The translations under genes and the position numbers were made by a program. From Martinezella lusitana (lineage in GTDB: Bacteria; Pseudomonadota; Alphaproteobacteria; Rhizobiales; Rhizobiaceae), in assembly GCF_010668395.1 (NCBI RefSeq), contig NZ_WUEY01000036.1, positions 1-44,470 of the forward strand: a DNA stretch of 44,470 bases, written 5' to 3'. Under the pieces are notes generated by a model, which was given only the letters and a program-made list of their open reading frames with translations, was not told the DNA's origin and searched no databases. This document shows positions 18,509 through 26,650 of this stretch, in pieces (positions within the stretch are counted from its first letter, which is position 1; each line of letters begins with the position of its first letter).

Positions 18509-18520
18509 CGCTCACCTTTC

Positions 18521-18584
18521 CGCAACAATAATTGTTACGATATATTGACTTTCAATCGTTTGCGTAACACAAACAGTTACGCAA
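18521..18584 (+). promoter_or_regulatory. Two inverted-repeat operators for the Rrf2 regulator
   Basis: CGCAACAATAATTGTTACG (18521-18539) is nearly palindromic, and TTGCGTAAC (18560-18568) is perfectly repeated inverted as GTTACGCAA (18576-18584) around a 7-base loop. Both lie in the AT-rich divergent promoter region of the regulator and the hydrolase. The first would cover the regulator's own start region. Binding by the Rrf2 protein is inferred. Confidence 0.7.
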
Positions 18585-18598
18585 TTAAAGGAGCGTAG

Positions 18599-18673
18599 AT
18601 GCGACGCCACCGGTTTCTCGTCATGTCGACGGATCTGATCGTCTCCGCTTCAACTATCCCAGCATCCAGCTAA
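18599..18673 (+). CDS. 24-aa leader peptide, perhaps a truncated Tat signal
   Basis: An ATG with an excellent ribosome site (AAGGAG, 18588-18593) opens a 24-codon frame starting MRRHRFLVMSTDLIV and ending at TAA 18671-18673, ten bases before the hydrolase start. RRHRFL followed by a hydrophobic stretch and an Ala-Ser end resembles a twin-arginine signal peptide cut off by a stop. It may be a leftover signal from an exported ancestor, or a short leader that couples translation to the hydrolase. Expression is likely from the ribosome site; function is unknown. Confidence 0.45.
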   Translation: MRRHRFLVMSTDLIVSASTIPASS

Positions 18674-18682
18674 GAGGCTCCG

Positions 18683-19654
18683 ATGAAAGAGACCACTATC
18701 CAGACTCGTACCATTAACATGAGCATCTTCGATGCGGGGAGTGGCCCGCTGGTCCTGCTCTGCCACGGCTTCCCTGAAACCAAGCATGCCTGGCGACACC
18801 AGATCGAGGCTCTGGCGCAGGCAGGCTATCGCGCCGTTGCGCCGGATATGAGAGGTTACGGCAAAACCGACGCCCCGGAGCGCTCGGATCAATATACTGT
18901 TTTGCACGCCGTCGGCGACCTCGTTGCGCTGCTCGATGCCCTCGGCGAGAAAACGGCTGTTATCGTCGGCCACGATTGGGGAGCGACGATCGCCTGGCAA
19001 GCCGCGCTGACGCGGCCCGACCGGTTCCGCGCGATCGTGGCGTTGAGCGTGCCTATGATGGGGCTGCCGCCCGTACCGCCTTCGAAGATTTTCCCGCAGA
19101 ACGACGAGGCCTTATTCTACGCCCTCTATTTCCAGGAACCGGACGGCGCCGAAGTCGAATTCAATCGGGACGTCCGCTTGACGCTCCATAAGCTCATCTT
19201 CGCGGCCAGCGGCGAAGCAGGCCTACGCAAACCGGGCGGCAGCACGCCGAACCCCTTTTGCATGGTCATGCGGAGCACAGGCTTGCTGCCGGGACTGCCG
19301 GATCCGGCCGCGCTGCCGGACTGGCTGCCTTCAGAAGACTTCGAGCAATTGGTTGGCGCGTTCGAGGCGTCGGGCTTCGCCGGTGGATTGAACTATTATC
19401 GCAATCTGGATCGCAATTGGGAGCTGCAACAGGCCAATGCCGGCCAGACAGTCAACGTGCCGGCGCTGTTCATGATTGGGGAGCGCGACACCGGACTCAG
19501 CATCCCCGGCATGGATCAAATCATCGCTGGCATGCCGAGCCTGATTCCGGACCTTCGCGGATCTCATACTATTCAAGGTGCTGGCCACTGGCTCCAGCAG
19601 GAGCGGCCCACTGAGGTGTTGGAACTGACCCTTGGGTTTCTAAGGCAGCTTTAG
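18683..19654 (+). CDS. Alpha/beta hydrolase, epoxide-hydrolase-like
   Basis: A 323-residue cytoplasmic enzyme of the epoxide hydrolase/haloalkane dehalogenase branch. The oxyanion motif is HGFPE (about residue 28). The nucleophile elbow is GHDWGA with aspartate, not serine (about 98), which marks epoxide hydrolases and dehalogenases. The acid is probably in GERDTGL and the catalytic histidine in GAGHWLQQERP near the C-terminus. HGFPE followed by W-HQ is more typical of epoxide hydrolases. The substrate is unknown. It lies divergent from the Rrf2 gene and ends facing the MBL operon. Confidence 0.9.
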   Translation: MKETTIQTRTINMSIFDAGSGPLVLLCHGFPETKHAWRHQIEALAQAGYRAVAPDMRGYGKTDAPERSDQYTVLHAVGDLVALLDALGEKTAVIVGHDWGATIAWQAALTRPDRFRAIVALSVPMMGLPPVPPSKIFPQNDEALFYALYFQEPDGAEVEFNRDVRLTLHKLIFAASGEAGLRKPGGSTPNPFCMVMRSTGLLPGLPDPAALPDWLPSEDFEQLVGAFEASGFAGGLNYYRNLDRNWELQQANAGQTVNVPALFMIGERDTGLSIPGMDQIIAGMPSLIPDLRGSHTIQGAGHWLQQERPTEVLELTLGFLRQL

Positions 19655-19774
19655 GATCAACGGAATCGTCTCGTTTGGGGCCGGAAGGGGACTGACAGCT
19701 CCTAAGAAGGCTCTCGCGAAAATTGGACATCCGAGATGCTGATGCGGACGTTCGGGATCGGGCCAAGGCGGATG

Positions 19775-20629
19775 TCAGATATGTCGCGAAGATCCCACAT
19801 ACCTGACGCCGTAATTTCCATCCATTCGCTCGATCAGCGTGAAACCGAGTTCACCAAGATGCATCCCCGCTATCAGCAACCGTTCCGAACTGGCGAGGTC
19901 CAGCAGCCTTTTGCGTGTTTCGGCGGCAAGAAGCGCATCCTGATCGAATGCGATCGACACATCCGGTCGCGGAACCTGAATCTGGGGGAAATGGACAATA
20001 TCTCCCCAGACCAACAGATTCAGGCCGCAGGATTCGAGACGATAACCGGTGTGCCCTTCGGTGTGGCCCGGAAGCAGCATGGCCGTCACGCCGGGAAACA
20101 CCTCACCGGCATCGAAAGTGCGCAGTCTGTCGCGATAGCAGTCGAACGCCTGACGCGCCAAGAGGAAGTTGCCACGAGCACGCTCGGGCGCGCGGCTCAG
20201 ATTACCGTCATCCTGCCAGAATGCGACTTCCCGATGGTGAGCGCCAAGCTCGGCATTTGGAAAGGCGGCTTCTCCTGAAGTATCCACCAGCCCTCCGACA
20301 TGATCGGGATGGGCATGCGTCAACAGGATCGTGTCGATCTCGGAAGGCTGGACGCCGGCCAGCGCGAGATTGGCCTTCAGCAGGCCGCCCCATTGCTTGA
20401 AACCGCCCGCTCCTGCGTCGATCAGGATCGTGCGGCCGTCTCCACGCACCAGATAGCAACCGATATGGATCGCGGTGTGATCCTTTACTCCTGCATTTGC
20501 CTGCATGCTGGAGGCATCTGCTGCGTCGATATTCGACAGCAGAGCGAGGCTGCCAGCGAGATAACCATCGCTGATGGCCGTGATTACTAGGTCGCCGACC
20601 TGCTGGCTAGGAAATGCAATATTTGTCAC
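19775..20629 (-). CDS. MBL-fold metallo-hydrolase
   Basis: A 284-residue metallo-beta-lactamase-fold hydrolase. The metal ligands are visible in order: THAHPDHVGG, PGHTEGHTGY, VWGDIVHF and a late His (IAGMHLGELGF). The set resembles the quorum-quenching lactonase/glyoxalase-like subfamily that binds two zinc ions, but the substrate cannot be assigned. GTG at 20629 is chosen because GGAGAG lies 5 bases before it; a TTG 7 codons upstream is less likely. It is the last gene of a three-gene minus-strand operon divergent from the LysR gene. Confidence 0.88.
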   Translation of the reverse strand: MTNIAFPSQQVGDLVITAISDGYLAGSLALLSNIDAADASSMQANAGVKDHTAIHIGCYLVRGDGRTILIDAGAGGFKQWGGLLKANLALAGVQPSEIDTILLTHAHPDHVGGLVDTSGEAAFPNAELGAHHREVAFWQDDGNLSRAPERARGNFLLARQAFDCYRDRLRTFDAGEVFPGVTAMLLPGHTEGHTGYRLESCGLNLLVWGDIVHFPQIQVPRPDVSIAFDQDALLAAETRKRLLDLASSERLLIAGMHLGELGFTLIERMDGNYGVRYVGSSRHI

Positions 20630-20650
20630 CGGTTCTCTCCGAGCTTCCAA

Positions 20651-20977
20651 TCAATTTCGCGCGTGAATGTTCGACGCTGCATAGCCGAAGCAACGGATGC
20701 GCGCGGTGAGGTCAAGATTGCGCCTGATGGCATCATCCAGGCCCTCCATGAACTGATCCATCACCTTCGGCGTCCGAAAGGGTTCGAGGCGATATTGGAT
20801 TTCTGCAAAGACGGGGTGCCCCCGCCCATGCCGAACAGCGACATAGGCGACATGCACATTCACCAACGCGGCTCGGAGGATGCCGATGCAGAGTTCGGTG
20901 CACTGCTCCGTGAGGGCCGCGAGTGCTCCGTCCGGCGGCATTCTGTCTGAGGGGATGAAGATCGTAACATTCGGCAT
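20651..20977 (-). CDS. Tautomerase-like small protein
   Basis: A 108-residue protein beginning MPNVTIFIPSDRMP. The proline directly after the initiator Met and the following beta strand resemble the tautomerase superfamily, in which Pro1 is the catalytic base. The rest (CTELCIGILRAALVNVHVAYVAV, then an alpha-helical end) fits a beta-alpha-beta unit but is longer than 4-oxalocrotonate tautomerase. A GTG two codons upstream is an alternative start. It sits 6 bases after the upstream gene and 21 before the MBL gene, so it is in one operon. It may process the same carbonyl or lactone compound. Confidence 0.65.
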   Translation of the reverse strand: MPNVTIFIPSDRMPPDGALAALTEQCTELCIGILRAALVNVHVAYVAVRHGRGHPVFAEIQYRLEPFRTPKVMDQFMEGLDDAIRRNLDLTARIRCFGYAASNIHARN

Positions 20978-20983
20978 CGGCAC

Positions 20984-21529
20984 TTACCGTGCCTTCGCGA
21001 AGGCGACGCTATCGTTACTCATCAATTGTGCCGTCATCGGCTCATAGATATGGACGTCTTCCCGCAGTTGCTCAAGGTCAGACGTCTGGGCGCGCTCGAC
21101 CTTGGCAAGCCAGCGGTATTCGGGGAACTTCTCCATGGCGACCGCGTGCATCGCTTGTGGATTGAGGCCCAGCCGGATCAGAGGCTCGGGGCCCTTTGCG
21201 CTCAACGCCAGATATTCGCCCTTACCGATTGCCGGCGCTCGATCGACGCCATCATAAAGGTTTCGGTGCCAGTCGGTAATGTGCTGCTGCCAGCGCGCAA
21301 AATTGCCACCGCCCTTTTGGCGATATTCCTCGCCCGTCAGAATATCGAGGCCATCGATGGAATGAATGGCGAGATAGACAGGGCAGCCATGGCTCAACGC
21401 CTTGAAGCGCTGTGAGGTGTGAAAGCCGTTCACCGAAATGAGGGCCGGCAACTTCTCCAGGCTATAGAAGTCATTCCATTCCGCTTCGCTATCTGCATCG
21501 GCGAAGCTGCATTCTACCGTATAGATCAT
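20984..21529 (-). CDS. Conserved hypothetical, alpha/beta-barrel-like
   Basis: A 181-residue soluble protein starting MIYTVECSFADADSEAEWNDFY, with GGAGGTGA just upstream of the ATG at 21529; an extra 8 codons upstream are not needed. The start pattern (beta strand, then E-EWN-FY-EKLPALISVNGF) looks like the dimeric ferredoxin-like (EthD-type) fold. No catalytic motif is recognised. It is the first gene of the minus-strand operon and lies divergent from lysR, so it is probably part of the same catabolic function. Confidence 0.7.
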   Translation of the reverse strand: MIYTVECSFADADSEAEWNDFYSLEKLPALISVNGFHTSQRFKALSHGCPVYLAIHSIDGLDILTGEEYRQKGGGNFARWQQHITDWHRNLYDGVDRAPAIGKGEYLALSAKGPEPLIRLGLNPQAMHAVAMEKFPEYRWLAKVERAQTSDLEQLREDVHIYEPMTAQLMSNDSVAFAKAR

Positions 21530-21627
21530 CGTATCACCTCCGACCGAACGCACATGGCTTCAGGTCTTGTTTCTCATTGAGATTTAATCATGATAGAACG
21601 GCGATCGACGCCAATATATCGATATCG

Positions 21628-21645
21628 GATCATGCTTCAGTGATC
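21628..21645 (+). promoter_or_regulatory. Possible LysR-type binding site
   Basis: GATCA (21628-21632) and TGATC (21641-21645) form an inverted repeat around 8 bases (ATCA-N8-TGAT, consistent with a T-N11-A core). It lies in the 170-base intergenic region between lysR and the divergent operon, where LysR proteins usually bind. Confidence 0.4.
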
Positions 21646-21699
21646 TAATATCAAGGTAACGGTGGATCGTATGCCGAACCATCATGCCAAGAGCCGCCC

Positions 21700-22599
21700 A
21701 TGCGCCGCAAGATTCCAAGCAATTCCGCGCTCATGGCGTTCGAAGCATCGGCTCGTCATGGAAGCTTCGCTCGCGCGGCCGACGAGCTGGCCCTGACCGA
21801 GGGAGCAATCAGTCGCCAGATAGGCCGGCTCGAAGCTTTCCTGGGTGTCACGCTCTTCGAGCGGGTCGGTAATCGTGTTCGGCTTTTGCCGAATGGAGAG
21901 CGCTATGCCGTTCAGGTTCGAGAGTCACTCGACCGGCTGGAGCGTGATAGTCAATATCTGATGGGCGAGCCGAGCGACGGCGGAAGCATCGACATTGCTA
22001 CGATCCCGACCTTCGCCGCGCGCTGGCTTATCCCTCGTCTGGCTCGGTTCCAGGAAGAGCAACCGAATATCATCGTGCATCTTGCTGAACGCATGGAGCC
22101 TTTTGTCCTTGCGGGAAGCGGTTTCGACGCTGCGATCCATTTCGAGCATCCGGCATGGAGCGGAATGAGAACGCACCGGCTGCTGCATGAAATGTTGGTT
22201 CCTGTTTGTAATCCCGTACTTCTCGATAGAGGGGAGGGCGTGGCATCCCTCGATGAACTCCCACGCCTTCATCGGCGCCAGAACCCAGATGCCTGGCAAC
22301 GCTATGCGCAGGAGACCGGGGTCGCGCTGACCAATCCCGCGATCGGTCCCCGGTATGATCTTCACATTATGCTGATTGAGGCCGCGCTGGCCGGACTTGG
22401 CGTCGCGCTGGTGCCGCGCCTCTATGTTGAAACAGAATTGGCGGAAGGGCGCTTGATCGCACCTTGGCCCGATGGCCGATCGATCTCCAAAACCTTCTGC
22501 CTCATCCTGCCGGAGCCGATCCGATTGAGTGAAGGACCAATGCAGGTTTTTGCGAATTGGCTTATTAAGGAAGGGCAGTCGGCAAACTCCATGCTTTGA
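21700..22599 (+). CDS. LysR-family transcriptional regulator, GcvA-like
   Basis: A 299-residue regulator. The N-terminal helix-turn-helix reads ALMAFEASARHGSFARAADEL and LTEGAISRQIGRLEAFLGVTLFER, then comes a two-lobe effector domain (IDIATIPTFAARWLIPRLARFQ, GSGFDAAIHF, EAALAGLGVALVPRLYVETEL), matching the GcvA-like subgroup. It is divergent from the three-gene operon at 21.5-19.8 kb and is the likely activator of that operon in response to its substrate. Confidence 0.92.
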   Translation: MRRKIPSNSALMAFEASARHGSFARAADELALTEGAISRQIGRLEAFLGVTLFERVGNRVRLLPNGERYAVQVRESLDRLERDSQYLMGEPSDGGSIDIATIPTFAARWLIPRLARFQEEQPNIIVHLAERMEPFVLAGSGFDAAIHFEHPAWSGMRTHRLLHEMLVPVCNPVLLDRGEGVASLDELPRLHRRQNPDAWQRYAQETGVALTNPAIGPRYDLHIMLIEAALAGLGVALVPRLYVETELAEGRLIAPWPDGRSISKTFCLILPEPIRLSEGPMQVFANWLIKEGQSANSML

Positions 22600-22856
22600 G
22601 GCAGCTCTTGATATTGCCGAGAAAGTCCCGATTGGTGCGGAACTTCCATTCCCGACTTTTGCGACATCGCAAAATAGGTAGACTTGCGGCGACCACAATG
22701 CCTCATTCTGCAGGCGCAACACGCTGCTGCGCTCCGTCCACATGTCTGCTATCGGGGCTCTGCTACAGGATGCCCTACGGCGGGGATGAGGGCGCAAAGC
22801 GGAACTCATTTCCTCTCAGCCGGTTATGGCTTGAAAATTTGCTGGTCTCAGTGCGC

Positions 22857-23021
22857 TCAGGCCCCTGCAACCAATCCCACGATACAATATCTTGAGGCGA
22901 TATTAGTCTCTCTGGCGAACACTTGGGCTGCCACATCAATTCGACGACGGCATATAACACATTGCCGTTCGTCGAAGCGTGCCTGGTCGGCGGTGCTCTC
23001 CGTCGCCATGTGATAAGCCAT
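22857..23021 (-). CDS. Possible small Cys-containing protein or remnant
   Basis: A minus-strand frame of 54 codons from ATG 23021 (open further upstream without an ATG) reads like real protein: MATESTADQARFDERQ, then CVICRRR, then ARETNIASRYCI. CxxC followed by a third cysteine suggests a zinc site that has lost its fourth ligand (a Gly stands where a Cys would be expected). No ribosome site is seen. It may be a degraded zinc-ribbon gene. The rest of 22600-23197 holds nothing I can support. Confidence 0.3.
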   Translation of the reverse strand: MAYHMATESTADQARFDERQCVICRRRIDVAAQVFARETNIASRYCIVGLVAGA

Positions 23022-23197
23022 TTCGCGGAGCCGTTCCGTGAGGACGGCTTTGTAACGGGGGGCGCGCCTTTGACGGAGATCTGCGGGCCGTTCGACGTCA
23101 TGCGAAAGCAGATGGCCGCCTGGCTGAACAGGCCTCTTTCCGCAGCCGGCGATGGCCCGGATGCTGGCGGGAAGCGGTGATGGCGGCGGATGAGGTT

Positions 23198-23259
23198 GGA
23201 GGGAGAGGGGGGAAGAAGCGTTCATGGCGGGTTGAGGTTGTCGGAGAGAGGCTCCGGCC
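23198..23259 (+). promoter_or_regulatory. Purine-rich leader element, copy 1
   Basis: GGAGGGAGAGGGGGG (23198-23212) and GGAGAGAGGCTCCGGCC (23243-23259; itself a GGAG/CTCC hairpin) lie upstream of the ParB-like gene at 23281. Related elements precede the genes starting at 26651, 31577 and 32528. The role is unknown; it may be a promoter, an RNA leader or a single-strand structure. Confidence 0.5.
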
Positions 23260-23280
23260 AATCCGCCACGGAGAAAAAAA

Positions 23281-25434
23281 ATGGCAAAGGCCATCCAGAA
23301 AATCACGCTCAATACCGGGCGTGACATCCCCTTCGACAAGCTCGTTCTCAGCCAGCAGAACGTGCGCAAGACCAAGGCGGGCGTCTCGATCGAGGAGCTT
23401 GCGGAAGACATCGCCCATCGCGGGCTGATGACCAGCCTCAACGTCCGCGCCGAAGTCGATGGCGACGGCAACGAGACCGGCATCTATCGCATCCCGGCTG
23501 GCGGCCGTCGCTATCGCGCGCTGGAGCTGCTAGTCAGCCAGAAGAAGCTGTCGAAAACCGCGGCCATTCCCTGCATCGTCAGCAAGGGCGACACCCTCGA
23601 AGTCGAGGATTCGCTCGCCGAGAACGTCAAGCGTGTCGATCTGCACCCGCTGGACGAGTTCCGAGCCATCATGACGTTGCGTGAACAGGGCCTCGACGAG
23701 GAGGACATCGCCGCCCGCTTCCATATGTCGGTCGCAACGGTGAAGCAGCGCCTGCGGCTGGCGTCGGTCTCACCACGCCTCCTCGAACTCTATGCCAATG
23801 ACGAGATGAAGCTCGGACAGGTGATGGCGTTCTCCATTACCAATGATCATGTTCGGCAGGAACAGGTCTGGGACATGATCTCGCGGTCGCACAATCAGGA
23901 TGCCTATTATATCCGCCGGATGCTGACCGAGACCGCGGTCCGCGCCTCCGATCGTCGCACCGTCTATGTCGGCATCGAGGTCTATGAGGCAGCCGGCGGT
24001 GTGGTGATGCGTGATCTATTCGAGCAGGACAATGGCGGGTGGCTGCAGGATCCGGCGCTGCTCGAACAGCTCGTGCTCGAAAAGTTGACCACTGAGGCGG
24101 AAGCGCTGAAGGCCGAAGAGGGCTGGAAGTGGATCGAGGCCGCATTTGACTTCCCCTATGGCCACACCTCCGGTCTTCGCCGCGTTTACGGCGAACGGGC
24201 GGAATTCACCGACGAAGAGCTTGCCCGGCATGATGCCCTTCAGGCCGAATACGACAGGCTCGACGCGGAATATGCAGAGGCGGATGAGCAGTCCGATGAG
24301 ACTGAGGCCCGGCTTGACGAACTCGGCAACGAGCTGGACACGCTGAACGATCGGCCCTATATCTTCGATCCGGCAGAAGTCGCCCGCGGCGGCGCATTCA
24401 TCTCACTTGCCGCCAACGGTGAGCCAAAGATTGAACGCGGGTTCGTCCGGCCCGAGGACGAACCGGTCGCCGAGCCGGAAAGCGGTGATGGCGATGACAG
24501 CACCGGTGATGCTCGAAGCGAGACTGACACTCCTGCCACTTCCGCGAATGGTGGCATCTCGGTCAACGGCAAGCCTGTCGGCGTCGAAGAGCCGGAGGAA
24601 GACGACGGCAAGGTTCGTCCGCTTTCCGATCGCGTCATCGAGGATCTGACGGCGGCCCGCACCGTCGCCCTGCGCAATGCGTTGGCGAACGATCCTGTGA
24701 TGGCCTTCATCGCCGCCCTGCATGCCGCGGTCCTGAAAATCTTCTACAGATACGGGACTGACTCGTGCCTGGAGATCACGCTCCAGCACACCGCGTTCAG
24801 CCAGACACAGGGGCTCGGCGATACGGTCTGGGCAAAGGAGATCGAACAGCGGCAGGAATCCTGGGGCTATGATCTTCCCGGCAACGCCGACGAGGTCTGG
24901 AACTATCTGACCGCGCTCGACCAAGATAGCCGCATGGCTCTCTTTGCCCATTGCGTCTCGCTGTCGGTGAACACAACCGTGCAGGCATGGAACCGGCGTG
25001 CCAAGGAAAACGCCCACGCAAGGCAGCTTGCCCGCTCGCTCGGCTTCGGCATGGTCGCAGCCGGCTGGACGCCTACGGTCGACAACTATCTCGGTCGCGT
25101 GACCAAGGCGCATATCCTGCAGGCGGTCCGCGAGGCGAAGGGCGAACAGTCGGTGCAACTGATCGATCATCTGAAGAAGCCCGACATGGCGCGGGAAGCC
25201 GCCCGGCTGCTGGAAGGCAGCGGCTGGCTCCCCGAAGTGCTGCGGCTCCCGGTCGATCGGATCCCCGAGGACGGAGAGGTCGATGCGGTGGTGCCGGACG
25301 CTGTTGTCCAGGACGATACCACTGACGCTGCCGACATCGATCTGCCAGCCTTCCTGACGGAGGACGAGGAAGCCGCAGACGAGGCAACCGGCACGATCGA
25401 TGGCGACGGCAAACATCTCGAAGCCGCCGAGTAA
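23281..25434 (+). CDS. ParB/Spo0J-domain plasmid protein
   Basis: A 717-residue protein. The N-terminal ParB nuclease-like domain (about residues 15-115) contains IEELAEDIAHRGLMTSLNVR, PAGGRRYRAL and AENVKRVDLHPLDEF, followed by a helix-turn-helix (DEEDIAARFHMSVATVKQRLRLA). The C-terminal two-thirds is an extension not found in true partition ParB: a helical region, an acidic disordered linker (about 390-450), then a second helical domain. No parA lies next to it, so it is probably not the replicon's segregation protein. Long ParB-like proteins of this sort are usual on rhizobial plasmids near ArdB and DUF932 genes. The role may be in DNA processing during transfer or establishment. Confidence 0.88.
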   Translation: MAKAIQKITLNTGRDIPFDKLVLSQQNVRKTKAGVSIEELAEDIAHRGLMTSLNVRAEVDGDGNETGIYRIPAGGRRYRALELLVSQKKLSKTAAIPCIVSKGDTLEVEDSLAENVKRVDLHPLDEFRAIMTLREQGLDEEDIAARFHMSVATVKQRLRLASVSPRLLELYANDEMKLGQVMAFSITNDHVRQEQVWDMISRSHNQDAYYIRRMLTETAVRASDRRTVYVGIEVYEAAGGVVMRDLFEQDNGGWLQDPALLEQLVLEKLTTEAEALKAEEGWKWIEAAFDFPYGHTSGLRRVYGERAEFTDEELARHDALQAEYDRLDAEYAEADEQSDETEARLDELGNELDTLNDRPYIFDPAEVARGGAFISLAANGEPKIERGFVRPEDEPVAEPESGDGDDSTGDARSETDTPATSANGGISVNGKPVGVEEPEEDDGKVRPLSDRVIEDLTAARTVALRNALANDPVMAFIAALHAAVLKIFYRYGTDSCLEITLQHTAFSQTQGLGDTVWAKEIEQRQESWGYDLPGNADEVWNYLTALDQDSRMALFAHCVSLSVNTTVQAWNRRAKENAHARQLARSLGFGMVAAGWTPTVDNYLGRVTKAHILQAVREAKGEQSVQLIDHLKKPDMAREAARLLEGSGWLPEVLRLPVDRIPEDGEVDAVVPDAVVQDDTTDAADIDLPAFLTEDEEAADEATGTIDGDGKHLEAAE

Positions 25435-25458
25435 TCGCTCCAAAACGCACACTCACGA

Positions 25459-25483
25459 AAGCCCGGCCCACCGCGCCGGGCTT
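25459..25483 (+). terminator. Terminator after the ParB-like gene
   Basis: AAGCCCGGC (25459-25467) pairs perfectly with GCCGGGCTT (25475-25483) around a 7-base loop, 25 bases past the stop of the ParB-like gene. It may also stop transcription of the toxin gene from the other side. Confidence 0.75.
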
Positions 25484-25514
25484 CTGGGGTTCGAATTGGG
25501 ATAGCCGTCCACCA

Positions 25515-25838
25515 TCATCTGAAAAGCCGCCGCTCCAGAAAGGACTGCATATCGCGACGGCCATCGGCAACGCAGTAGACAACCACATCTTTGCCCATGA
25601 TGCGGTAGATCACCCGCCATGGCTTGTGATGCAGCTCGCGATAGTCTGAGATGCCGACCGTGATCAGTTCCTTCGGAATGTTTCCCCGCTCGGGAAACGC
25701 ATCCAGGCCGAGGCAGGCCGTTTCGATTTCGCCCAGAATGCGGTCAGCCGTTTCGGCACCGTCGCGCCCGGCGATGAAGCGGTAAAGGTCCTCGATATCC
25801 CGTTCCGCGTCCTCGGCAAAGAGAACCCGATAGGACAT
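25515..25838 (-). CDS. ParE/RelE-family toxin
   Basis: A 107-residue toxin of the RelE/ParE superfamily. It opens MSYRVLFAEDAERDIEDLYRFIAGRDG, a central FPERGNIPKEL, and ends HHKPWRVIYRIMGKDVVVYCVADGRRDMQSFLERRL, the usual basic beta-sheet core with the terminal R-RD segment. ParE members poison gyrase and RelE members cut mRNA; the sequence does not settle which. The start codon overlaps the antitoxin stop (TGATG), giving coupled translation, antitoxin first. Confidence 0.88.
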   Translation of the reverse strand: MSYRVLFAEDAERDIEDLYRFIAGRDGAETADRILGEIETACLGLDAFPERGNIPKELITVGISDYRELHHKPWRVIYRIMGKDVVVYCVADGRRDMQSFLERRLFR

Positions 25839-26119
25839 CAGGATGGCTCAGCCGATATGCGTTTGCGAATACGTGCGAACGCTTCCGCGGCTGGAAGGAC
25901 CCTTCCTTCTTCCACCTGCTTGCCGGTAAGCGCCAGCACCTTCAGGAGCGCCAGCGTTTCCTGCGTCTCTTCATATTGCGCCACATCCTGAAGGACGGCT
26001 TTCGCCTCTCCATGAACTGTGATGACCACCGGCTGGCGGTTATCACCGAGCGTGCGAATGATCTCGGGCGCATGCGCCTTGAGATAGCTCATGGGCTTGA
26101 CCTGTTCCGACAGTTTCAT
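25838..26119 (-). CDS. Phd/YefM-family antitoxin
   Basis: A 93-residue antitoxin. The N-terminal DNA-binding and dimerisation part reads MKLSEQVKPMSYLKAHAPEIIRTLGDNRQPVVITVHGEAKAVLQDV, the Phd/YefM pattern, followed by a helical toxin-binding tail. The ATG at 26119 is set by GGAGACG just upstream; the open frame running further upstream has no support. It is the first gene of the pair and should repress its own promoter with the toxin as co-repressor. It helps keep the plasmid in the population. Confidence 0.88.
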   Translation of the reverse strand: MKLSEQVKPMSYLKAHAPEIIRTLGDNRQPVVITVHGEAKAVLQDVAQYEETQETLALLKVLALTGKQVEEGRVLPAAEAFARIRKRISAEPS

Positions 26120-26387
26120 GATCCGCGTCTCCTTTGACCAGAATATAGACCGCCAACAGGTCGATTGGAAGAGGCGTTGGATCTCCCGTCCAAACTCGGG
26201 CGCGGCGCAAAAGGCCGCTCCGTTGGCTGCACCTCCAAAATCCAAAGAAGGGATCGACTATGGCGAAACCCATACTCAATGCGGAAGGAGATCTGTCCCG
26301 GGACATGCAGCCGTGATCGGGACCGTCATCATCTCCGATGGCAGCAATCCGAGCGGCGTACAGTCACTTTCACCCAGATTATAGCAT

Positions 26388-26408
26388 GTCAGACCGCTCT
26401 GACTTTTT
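26388..26408 (+). terminator. Small intrinsic terminator
   Basis: GTCAGA (26388-26393), loop CCGC, TCTGAC (26398-26403), then TTTTT. It ends a plus-strand region (26260-26387) that carries an 18-codon frame (ATG 26260, starting MAKPILNAEGDL, with a purine-rich site upstream) and, in the next frames, protein-like pieces (VIGTVIISDGSNP, then ERRTVTFTQIIA). These could be a small gene broken by frameshifts. Nothing else is supported in 26120-26588. Confidence 0.55.
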
Positions 26409-26454
26409 GGGCGCGGCCCGCCGTCAATCCAGAACCTCACTTTCCATTCAACCC

Positions 26455-26476
26455 AGCCCGGCCGTTGTGGCGGGCT
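26455..26476 (+). terminator. GC-rich hairpin upstream of ardB
   Basis: AGCCCG (26455-26460) pairs with CGGGCT (26471-26476) around a 10-base loop, followed by TCTCC. It is one of a series of similar hairpins placed between the genes of this block. Confidence 0.45.
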
Positions 26477-26588
26477 TCTCCCCGTTCTCAAGCAGTGGCC
26501 GGACGTCTGCATCTTTCCTCTTGCGCGCGCCGGCATGGGGCGGCTGCGGCCAGCCGGAAGGGAAGAGTGGGGCCGAGTAGAGGGGCGA

Positions 26589-26619
26589 GGCCGGTCCGTG
26601 GAGAGAGGGGCGCCCGGCC
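26589..26619 (+). promoter_or_regulatory. Purine-rich leader element, copy 2
   Basis: GGAGAGAGGGGC (26600-26611) lies in the loop of a GGCCGG (26589-26594)/CCGGCC (26614-26619) stem, about 40 bases before the ardB start. The same 12-mer recurs at 32440-32451, upstream of the methylase-helicase gene. Confidence 0.5.
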
Positions 26620-26650
26620 AGAATCCTGTTGCCTCTCTGGAGAAAGATCG

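Noticed and set aside
23281..25434. ParB-like protein as the replicon's partition protein
   Set aside because: There is no parA or repC neighbour and the protein is over twice the length of partition ParB/RepB, so I do not call it a segregation gene.
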